Assembly: GCA_010672185.1 (NCBI GenBank)
Contig: JAAHHL010000343.1
Coordinates: forward strand, 1-7,133
Source: Caldora sp. SIO3E6
GTDB lineage: Bacteria; Cyanobacteriota; Cyanobacteriia; Cyanobacteriales; Coleofasciculaceae
Reading direction: 5' to 3'
Length of the DNA: 7,133 nt
The notes below the pieces were generated by a model. The model had not been told where the DNA came from. It searched no databases and worked only from the letters and a program-made list of their open reading frames with translations. The translations under genes and the position numbers were made by a program. Positions within the stretch are counted from its first letter, which is position 1. Every line of letters begins with the position of its first letter. This document shows, one piece after another, positions 1-6,600 of this stretch.

Positions 1-71
1 TGCTAAAGCAAAGATACCAGGCTCAATTAATAAAGAAACTGTTGTTAACTTTCAGGGGCGCCTATTTTAAT

Positions 72-3023
72 ATGTTAAGACTAAGAAAAGACAGTAAGAC
101 TTTCTCATCCATCTTCAAGAACACAAAATCACTCAAGATGAAATCACTACTCCATAGTGAGCAAGCAGTAACACACAATAAGTCTTGTGAGACTCAAAGC
201 GGAGATACTACCTCTGAAGAATCATTAAATGATCTAGTTCGTATAGCTGCCCACATTTGTGGAACACCAGTCGCCTTGATTAGCTTTGTTGAGGATAACC
301 ATATGTGGTTCAAGACACAAGTGGGGTTAGATGCCACAGAAATGAAGAGTGTTCTTGAGTTGTGTACTGTGGCTCTACCACAAGATGAAGCTATTGTTAT
401 TTCTGATATTAGGATTGATGAACGATTCAGCAATAGCTCAGTGGTTACCTCACACCCTTATATACGGTTTTATGCTGGTTTACCCCTAATGATCTCCTCA
501 GGGCAGGTGTTAGGCTCTCTTTGTGTTATGGATCATATCCCTAGGGAGCTTAGCCAGAAACAGATGAAGATGTTGTCGGCTTTGAGTGATCAAGTAATCA
601 ATCAACTTGAGCAACAGCAAAATCTATATACTCTCACTTACACCATTTATGAGGATCAGCAAACACAACAAAAACTGCAAGAGAGTCAAACTCGTCTAAA
701 GTTACTTAACAGCATATCGACCCAAATCACTGCAGGAATGTCAGTTTATCAAGTTATTGAACATACAGTTAAACAAATCAGCGAACATTTTAAGAGCTTC
801 AGGGTAGTCTATTCAACCATTGATGAGCAAAAAATCACTGTCCTTTATTCCCTACAACCCCCAACCATGCCACCCCTGGACAAAATCATCCCGATCATGT
901 CTGGTTTGCCAAAATACTTTGATCCCTTGCGCAGTTTTCAGCCAGTTGTTACGGAAGATTTAATCAAGGCTCTTGGGTTTGAACCCTTTGTTGATAAGCT
1001 TTTGTCTTTTGGTATCAAAGCTATGGTCAATGTACCATTGCATCACTCAGACAAATTAGTAGGTTTGCTGTGTCTGGATTCCCCTAAACCCCGCCAATGG
1101 AGTGAGCATGAGGTTGGAACCCTCACTCAAGTCGCGGAATACCTCTCTTTTGCTCTTAAAGAAGCTCATGCACAAGAGCAGCGCTTTCAAGCTGAAGCAG
1201 CACTACGACAGCAACATCAGCGAGAGCGCTTATTGAGTAAGATTACTCAACAAATTCGCCGCTCCCTTGATTTAGGGAAAATTCTTGATACCACTGTTAC
1301 GGAAGTTCGACATTTTTTCCAGGCAGAGCGAGTGATGGCTCATTGTTATCAACAGAACAGAGATGGTATAGCTATCGCTCAATCTGCTCAGCCTTCTTGG
1401 ATTTCATCTCTAGATGTCAGGATGGATAGATCCTGGTTTGAGAAAGGGGCAAAATTATATCAACAGGGAAATGTTTATGTTATTGATGATATTGAGCAGG
1501 TAAAACTTCCCTTTGAATTTCAACAATTTTTAGCTCAACAGCAAGTACAAGCAGCCTTAATTGTTCCCATTCTAGAAACTGAGCAACTGCTGGGGATAAT
1601 CGCTATCTATCAATGTTCCCAAACCCGAAACTGGAAAACTTGGGAAATGGATTTGTTAGAACAACTAGCCACCCAGGTAGCGATCGCCATCCAACAAGGT
1701 AAACTATATCAACAGGTGCAGCAACTTAACAGTGAGCTTAAGCATAAAGTACAACAACGCACTGCCCAACTCGAACAAGCTCTGGATTTGGAAGCTACCC
1801 TCAAACGAATTACTGACCAAGTTCGGGACAGTCTTGACGAAAATCAGATTTTACAAACAGCAGTCGAGCAATTGGCTCTAGCTCTAGGAGTAGATTGTTG
1901 TCAGGCTTCGGTACAGACCAATGAACCGGGAGGTTCTAGCATCTGTTATGAGTATAGAATTTCATCTACCTCTGAGTCTCAATTGAAATCTTCAGCAAAG
2001 TTTTCCCAAGTTGACTATCAACAACCACATGAACAGTATTTTCCTTGTTTTTTATTGACTTCAGCGCAAGTGCAGGCTAAGGAAGTAATTTTGGCATATC
2101 CGATTGTTGACGAGCAAGGAGTTTTGGGGGAATTGAGGTTAGTGCTTCCACTCTCCCGAAGCTTTAACGATGTAGAAATTCGTTTAGTGCGGCAGGTTGC
2201 TAACCAATGTGCCATTGCTTTGCGCCAAGCTCGCCTCTACCAAGCAGCACAACAACAAGCTGAGGCTTTAGAAAAACTCAATCACCTTAAAGATGATTTC
2301 CTCAGTACTGTCTCTCATGAGTTGCGCTCTCCCATGACTAATATCAAAATGGCACTCAAAATGTTGGAAATGAACTTAGAGCCATTGGATTTAGGCAATG
2401 CCAAGGAAAAAATCCAGCGTTACTTACAAATTTTACAAGATGAGTCTGTGCGAGAACTTATCCTGATTAATAATTTGTTAGATCTTTCTCGTTTAGAAGC
2501 AGAGAGTGAACCTTTGGAGTTAAGTACGATTAAACTACAAGACTGGCTCCCCGAAATTATTGAACCTTTTGTGACTCGTGTTCACAACCAGCAACAACTG
2601 TTGGAGTTAGAGCTTCCAACTCAACTGCCCCCCTTAAACAGTGACCAACATGCTTTGGAGCGCATCTTAGGTGAACTGCTCAATAATGCTTTTAAGTATA
2701 CACCAGCTGGAGAACAAATTACTGTCTCAGCACAGGCAACAGAAAAAATGATGCAATTACAAGTAAGCAATTCTGGGGTGGAAATTGCTACAGAGGAACT
2801 TTCTCAAATCTTTGAGAAATTTTACCGCATTCCTAACCATGACCCTTGGAAGCATGGTGGCACAGGTTTGGGATTAGCACTAGTGAAAAAGTTAGTAGAG
2901 CATTTGGGAGGAAGTATCCAAGCAGAAAGTTCCGCTGCTCAAACGATCTTTACTGTCCAACTTCCTCTTACTCAGAATTGTTACAGTGAAAGCTGCAAAG
3001 GGAAAGTTGAAGAATTTGTTTAA
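72..3023 (+). CDS. Multi-GAF sensor histidine kinase (four GAF domains, HisKA, HATPase_c)
   Basis: Soluble sensor kinase predicted to autophosphorylate a histidine and pass the phosphate to an unlinked response regulator. Numbering is from ATG 72 (983 residues). GAF1 is about 45-182 (DERF, then IRFYAGLPL and LGSLCVMD), GAF2 about 212-364, GAF3 about 399-543 (phytochrome/cyanobacteriochrome style), a Gln-rich coiled coil about 544-580, GAF4 about 590-722. HisKA is about 737-807 with phosphoacceptor H749 in VSHELRSP. HATPase_c is about 857-968 with the N box at NNAFKYT (N871/N872), an F box at IFEKFYRI and a G2 box at GGTGLGLAL. The G1 box reads NSGVEI where DxGxGI is usual. No transmembrane segment or receiver domain is visible. 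ATG 72 is chosen because AGGGG lies at 54-58, though the spacing is long; TTG 42 and ATG 138 are in-frame alternatives. The signal is unknown. Confidence 0.93.
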   Translation: MLRLRKDSKTFSSIFKNTKSLKMKSLLHSEQAVTHNKSCETQSGDTTSEESLNDLVRIAAHICGTPVALISFVEDNHMWFKTQVGLDATEMKSVLELCTVALPQDEAIVISDIRIDERFSNSSVVTSHPYIRFYAGLPLMISSGQVLGSLCVMDHIPRELSQKQMKMLSALSDQVINQLEQQQNLYTLTYTIYEDQQTQQKLQESQTRLKLLNSISTQITAGMSVYQVIEHTVKQISEHFKSFRVVYSTIDEQKITVLYSLQPPTMPPLDKIIPIMSGLPKYFDPLRSFQPVVTEDLIKALGFEPFVDKLLSFGIKAMVNVPLHHSDKLVGLLCLDSPKPRQWSEHEVGTLTQVAEYLSFALKEAHAQEQRFQAEAALRQQHQRERLLSKITQQIRRSLDLGKILDTTVTEVRHFFQAERVMAHCYQQNRDGIAIAQSAQPSWISSLDVRMDRSWFEKGAKLYQQGNVYVIDDIEQVKLPFEFQQFLAQQQVQAALIVPILETEQLLGIIAIYQCSQTRNWKTWEMDLLEQLATQVAIAIQQGKLYQQVQQLNSELKHKVQQRTAQLEQALDLEATLKRITDQVRDSLDENQILQTAVEQLALALGVDCCQASVQTNEPGGSSICYEYRISSTSESQLKSSAKFSQVDYQQPHEQYFPCFLLTSAQVQAKEVILAYPIVDEQGVLGELRLVLPLSRSFNDVEIRLVRQVANQCAIALRQARLYQAAQQQAEALEKLNHLKDDFLSTVSHELRSPMTNIKMALKMLEMNLEPLDLGNAKEKIQRYLQILQDESVRELILINNLLDLSRLEAESEPLELSTIKLQDWLPEIIEPFVTRVHNQQQLLELELPTQLPPLNSDQHALERILGELLNNAFKYTPAGEQITVSAQATEKMMQLQVSNSGVEIATEELSQIFEKFYRIPNHDPWKHGGTGLGLALVKKLVEHLGGSIQAESSAAQTIFTVQLPLTQNCYSESCKGKVEEFV
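1515..1520 (+). other. Chromophore Cys-His position of GAF3 replaced by Glu-Phe
   Basis: GAF3 aligns by eye with bilin-binding GAF domains of cyanobacteriochromes: DI, then the segment around the chromophore cysteine, then a V-A-x-(L/I)-VPI strand and a QCS-R-W segment. At the place of the usual Cys-His pair this protein has E482-F483 (numbering from ATG 72). Covalent bilin attachment at the canonical site is therefore unlikely. The domain may bind another ligand or be purely structural. The alignment was made from memory of the family consensus. Confidence 0.6.
1680..1687. repeat. HIP1 octamer GCGATCGC
   Basis: A perfect copy of the palindrome GCGATCGC, which is over-represented in many cyanobacterial genomes, lies inside the kinase gene. 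It supports a cyanobacterial source. The other perfect copy in the window is at 7050-7057. Confidence 0.9.
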
Positions 3024-3025
3024 TT

Positions 3026-3043
3026 TATACCAAATCAGGTATA
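3026..3043. terminator. Short inverted repeat just after the kinase stop
   Basis: TATACC and GGTATA form a perfect 6-base-pair stem around a 6-base loop, starting three bases after the TAA stop. It is AT-rich and is followed by A/T-rich sequence rather than a clean T run, so it is at best a weak terminator. It might instead be an operator or part of a dispersed repeat. Confidence 0.3.
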
Positions 3044-3065
3044 CATAAAAATATTATATCCTAGA

Positions 3066-3075
3066 TTGTATACAA
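3066..3075. repeat. Perfect palindrome TTGTATACAA
   Basis: A perfect 10-base palindrome 43 bases after the kinase stop. A related interrupted palindrome, TGTAT-tct-ATACA, lies at 3130-3142, and TATACC/GGTATA at 3026-3043 shares the TATAC core. Protein-binding sites are possible, but AT-rich intergenic DNA makes such short palindromes common. Confidence 0.3.
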
Positions 3076-3129
3076 CATATATACAAACTTATTCCTATCT
3101 ATTCAAAACAGGGGTAACTCACCCAGGTT

Positions 3130-3142
3130 TGTATTCTATACA
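3130..3142. repeat. Interrupted palindrome TGTAT-N3-ATACA
   Basis: Five-base perfect arms around TCT, sharing the GTATAC-like core of the palindrome at 3066-3075. The function is unknown and the length gives little statistical weight. Confidence 0.25.
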
Positions 3143-3172
3143 CAAAAAAGCGATCAATTTAAATCAACATTA

Positions 3173-3243
3173 ATAATACCACCAGAGCCAACATTGGAGT
3201 CAAGGCAGGTTCTGTATTCTGCTACAAGCTAATAGCAATTTTC
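3173..3243 (+). repeat. Diverged intergenic direct repeat, copy A
   Basis: Aligns by hand with 6827-6899 on the same strand at about 51 matches over 71 aligned positions, with two single-base gaps. The shared core includes AGGCAGG, TCTG and GC-ATTTT. The two copies flank the fusion-enzyme gene. It could be a decayed small gene, a small-RNA or untranslated element, or a dispersed repeat family. Both copies have an open frame giving the loosely similar peptides NIGVKAGSVFCYKL and KISFEAGFGVCYRF, but codon changes fall at all positions. Confidence 0.5.
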
Positions 3244-3259
3244 TTGAGCCGTGAAGAAA
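3240..3259. repeat. Small hairpin at the end of repeat copy A
   Basis: TTTCTT and AAGAAA form a 6-base-pair stem around an 8-base loop. There is no T run after it. It is weak and AT-rich, and no equivalent stem is obvious at the matching place in copy B. Confidence 0.2.
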
Positions 3260-3377
3260 GCAACTTCAGTAATTGAGGGGTGAACGAAATTGTGCATGGG
3301 ATTTCCATTCGACCCTTCCCCGCCTCTCCACGTCTGCTAAACTCGTTTCTCCACTCCTTTTTTCGTTTACCTGTAAT

Positions 3378-3395
3378 TGAGGGTCTTGCCCCTCA
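3378..3395. terminator. GC-containing hairpin TGAGGG / CCCTCA
   Basis: A perfect 6-base-pair stem with a 6-base loop. It has no T run directly after it, so it is not a classical intrinsic terminator, but it is the most GC-rich simple hairpin in this intergenic stretch. Its left arm overlaps one of the TAATTGAGGG words. Confidence 0.3.
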
Positions 3396-3417
3396 GTCGC
3401 TCAGTTAAGTAATCATG

Positions 3418-3445
3418 CTTAATTAATAACTATCCTCTAATTAAG
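3418..3445. repeat. 8-bp inverted repeat CTTAATTA / TAATTAAG
   Basis: Perfect 8-base arms around a 12-base loop, followed 11 bases later by a run of eight T (3457-3464). The stem is almost all A/T and the T run is too distant for a standard rho-independent terminator. The right arm forms part of a TAATTRAGGG-like word. Confidence 0.3.
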
Positions 3446-3551
3446 GTCTGATCAAATTTTTTTTGTGAGGCTTAAATGCCAGGATTTAGTAGAGTAGGTC
3501 AGCATAATCTAGGCAATAAAAAATTGCATAACTTTTGAAGGCAGAGAAGTA

Positions 3552-3623
3552 ATGATGATTGCACTCTGCGAATCAATAGCGCCTGCAAATACCCTAATAA
3601 TTAAGGGCTTTATGAAAACTTAA
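3552..3623 (+). CDS. Possible 23-residue leader ORF upstream of the fusion enzyme
   Basis: ATG ATG at 3552 opens a 23-codon frame, peptide MMIALCESIAPANTLIIKGF followed by MKT, ending at TAA 3621-3623. GAAGG at 3536-3540 could act as a ribosome site but is 11 bases from the ATG. The stop overlaps the first bases of the right arm of the hairpin at 3598-3634, so translation of this frame would disrupt that hairpin. The peptide contains no Trp, which weighs against tryptophan attenuation of a TnaC or TrpL kind. A frame this short may be chance. Confidence 0.25.
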   Translation: MMIALCESIAPANTLIIKGFMKT

Positions 3624-3634
3624 AGCCCTAATTA
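3598..3634 (+). promoter_or_regulatory. Bulged hairpin ending at the GTG codon of the fusion-enzyme gene
   Basis: Left arm 3598-3612 and right arm 3621-3634 pair over 14 base pairs with one bulged A; the loop is TGAAAACT (3613-3620). Nine consecutive pairs next to the loop are AGGGCTTTA with TAAAGCCCT. The right arm ends immediately before GTG 3635 and 24 bases before ATG 3659. In the mRNA it would cover the region where a ribosome site for the GTG would lie. An ACCCTAAT at 3591-3598 could compete weakly for the AGGG strand. This suggests translational or attenuation-type control. There is no following T run. Confidence 0.5.
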
Positions 3635-6600
3635 GTGAGCAATATTAAAAACAAAGTCATGGAAAACATCGGTGACCAATTAGCTCGTTGCCCTTTTAGC
3701 GGTAAAGCGAGAACTTTGACAACAGAACAATACTTGACATTAGCTCAGATATCATCTGAAGAACTCAAAAATATTAACAATGTTGAATATTGGTACGAAA
3801 AAGGCTTAAGGAGTGTATCCCCATTTGAAAAAATTGACCCGGTAACAGGTTTTATTCCTCCTAAATCACCAATAACTAGATTACCCGTAACTCATAAAGC
3901 GTGGGATATTTTGGCAAGCAAACTGCCAGAGTTGATGAGAACAAATAGTGTGGCTGAGTATCTAACACAGATGCCTTGTTTGTCAGCTATGGCTCTTCCT
4001 CAAGAATTTATTTATCGTGCATCGGTGATCATCGGTTCTGCTGCTCACGCCTATGCATATGCAGAAAATGCCTATTGTCAACAAACTTTTCATTTAACTC
4101 CCTCATCAGCAAAAGCCAAGGAGCGGAAATTACCAATTTCCCTAGAAATTCCTTATCAAGAACTGACCCAAAGGCTTAATCGATCCAGTCCACAAGCCTT
4201 GATCTATGAATTTGCCTTATACAATTGGAAATTTAAAGCTGGCTCGCCATCTAAATTTAATTGCCATAATTTAACTGAATGTCTTGATAATTTAGAACTA
4301 TTAGTTCCCATATTTGGTAATGAAGCAGAAAGAAGATTCATCCTCAGCTTTTTCATGACAGAACTGCTTGCTGGACCTTGTGCAGGATTAATCGTCGAAA
4401 TTTTTCGATGCATTGAATCAGACGACCAGGATAGATTATGTTCTGTTCTACTTGAAATGTGTGGTCATTTAAAAAGATGCAATTTAATGCTAAAAAGCAA
4501 TATTCCTCTCAACGAAAATCATCGCAATTATTTCAACTCTCCCCTGTGGACAAAGACTGTCGCGCCTTTGTGGGCTGGTGCTAGACACGGAGAAGTAGGA
4601 ATCAGTGGAGGAGCCTCTCCTTTCTTTATCATGTTTGATAATTTGATTGCTAGAGATAGATACGAAGGTAATTTAGGTCATCAAATTATCAACAAAGAAA
4701 ATAACAACCCTCTTTCCTTCACCCACAGACATTTTCTCAACAGCATCCGAAAAATTAAATTGCCAATCTACATTACAGAATCAAATAATTCTCGACTACA
4801 TCATGCTTTTTTGGAACTTTGCAGATTGTACAATGGAGATTATGGCTACCATGCAATTCACAGAAAAATTGTTATGGGATATATGCTGGTAGGCACAGCT
4901 TGTGGTAGAGGAAACACAAACTCAGGAACTTTACAATGGCATGATAATAATGCAGTATTGCAACTAGATAAAGCATTTGAAGGTTCTAAGCAAGAAAGAG
5001 ATTTGGGCATAGATGCTAACCAAAGAACGTTAAAGTGTCAGTTAATTAAATCAAAAAAAATTGGCAACAAGACCAAAGAGTTAGTCTTTGATGTTAAAGA
5101 TAAAATTTTTAGAATTTATCCAGGAGATAAAGTTGCTGTAGTTCCCCAAAATGATTCCTCACAAGTAGATGGGATTTTAAAAATTTTCAAAAATTACAAG
5201 TTCAATAATTTTAAACCAAGTAAATGGTGGCATAAATTCTTCCATTTAAATGATATTAATCTAGACAAATATTCGCCTAAATATATCATTCAGACAATTC
5301 TAACCTATGGAGAATTGAGCAATTTCGAGCCATCAAACCAACAAAATATTTCGGATATAGGAAAGTGTATCAACTCTCTAAGACCCATGTCACCTAGGCT
5401 ATACTCTATCTCCTCTTCACAGCATGAGTTGGAGAAAAATGCAGAGCTCAGATTAACCATCGGACTGCTAGAGTATCAAAATCAAAATCAAAATAATTTT
5501 GGCATATGCTCTAGATATCTTTTTAACTTAACAGAACAGGAGACTGTCAATTTTTCTTTAATAAGCTCCAATTGGAATATTCTTTTACAAAAACATAAAT
5601 CTCTAGTTATGATTGCTGGAGGTACAGGCATTTCTCCGATGATGGCTTTGTTAAGAAATCGATTATTTTTGGAGAAGAGTAATAATATACTATTCTTTGT
5701 GACCAAGGATACTAGTAGTTTTTATTACAAAGATGAAATAGCTCAATTGTTGAAGCTGGGCAATCTATCATTTCATGGAGCTTTTACTAGAAATTGTCAA
5801 TACGAAGCCGAGGATTTAATTTTCAGCAAGAATGATATACGTCATTTATTGATTGAGAATAAGCAGCTGATTATCGATAAACTGAAGGATGGGGCTTATT
5901 TTTTCGTTTGTGGAAGAGTTGGTTTTGGTCAAACAGTCCGTAATACTATCCAAGAAATAACCAACATTTCTGAGCCAGAAATGTATTCGATGATTGCCAA
6001 TGGCATATATAGAGAAGAACTTTTTACAACGCACCAAGAGACAAAATTGTCTGTAATCGATGAAATAGATGTGATACTCAATTCAGACTATTTTGTTATT
6101 GACAATAATGTTTATGACATTTCCAAATATAAATATGAGCATCCAGGTGGAGCAGAGTTGTTTCTTTCTGCTACTGAAGAAGACTACAAAAGGCAGCATG
6201 GAAATTGTCCTAATGTCAATAATATATTAAAAACACTTCATGTAGGAAGGATTAAATCTAGAAGCATGAAAAATATTGCTCCTCGTCAGTGTGATTTTTA
6301 TTATCAATTAAGGGATATTTTAAAAGCGTCTTGCTCTAGTCTCAAAAAATTTATTGCCACAACTAATATTCAAGATAAAGATGCTAATACGATTATCCTA
6401 TACGAATTAGCATACATGACTTTGGATGTTTATTTGAAACCAGTCATCCTACTCGTGATGAATATCGATAAAACACTTGACTCTAAAGCAAATACTAATA
6501 CTTCAATTGAAAATAGCTTAAGTTATCTGAGTATAGATAAGTATGATTACGACTGTTATCTAGAGAGAATAAAAAGCCTAGAACCAGAGCAGATTTGCTA

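Larger units (their letters stand above)
3024..3634. other. Intergenic region of 611 bases between kinase and fusion enzyme
   Basis: No convincing large gene is present on either strand. The stretch contains AT-rich palindromes near the kinase end (3026-3142), one copy of a diverged repeat (3173-3243), a pyrimidine-rich tract (about 3302-3362), several hairpins, four copies of a TAATTRAGGG-like word, a T8 tract at 3457-3464 and a possible short leader ORF near the downstream gene. No promoter with well-spaced -35 and -10 boxes could be assigned with confidence. Confidence 0.8.

Noticed and set aside
194..433. Minus-strand open frame within the kinase gene, with a similar one at 2018-2215.
   Set aside because: They lie wholly inside a strongly supported gene, have no domain character, and are opposite-strand shadows.
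3280..3408. A GTG-started frame (GTG 3280 or 3292 to TAA 3406) of about 40 codons, loosely preceded by GAGGGG.
   Set aside because: The frame runs through a pyrimidine-rich tract typical of cyanobacterial intergenic DNA, the peptide is low in complexity and unlike a protein, and the ribosome-site spacing is poor.
3463..3508. TTGTGA at 3463 and CATAAT at 3503 as -35 and -10 promoter boxes.
   Set aside because: The spacing is far too long for a sigma-70 promoter and no better-spaced partner was found for either box.
3541..3569. Inverted repeat GCAGAG / CTCTGC.
   Set aside because: Only six pairs with a 17-base loop and no extension; likely chance.
3976..4179. Open frames in other reading frames within the fusion gene, including 4204-4413, 5488-5706 and 5846-6037 on the minus strand.
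   Set aside because: All overlap well-supported domain sequence and show no recognisable protein features.
5080..5990. The reductase module as a full diflavin P450 reductase.
   Set aside because: There is no flavodoxin/FMN domain before the FAD module; the preceding sequence is the IDO-like domain.
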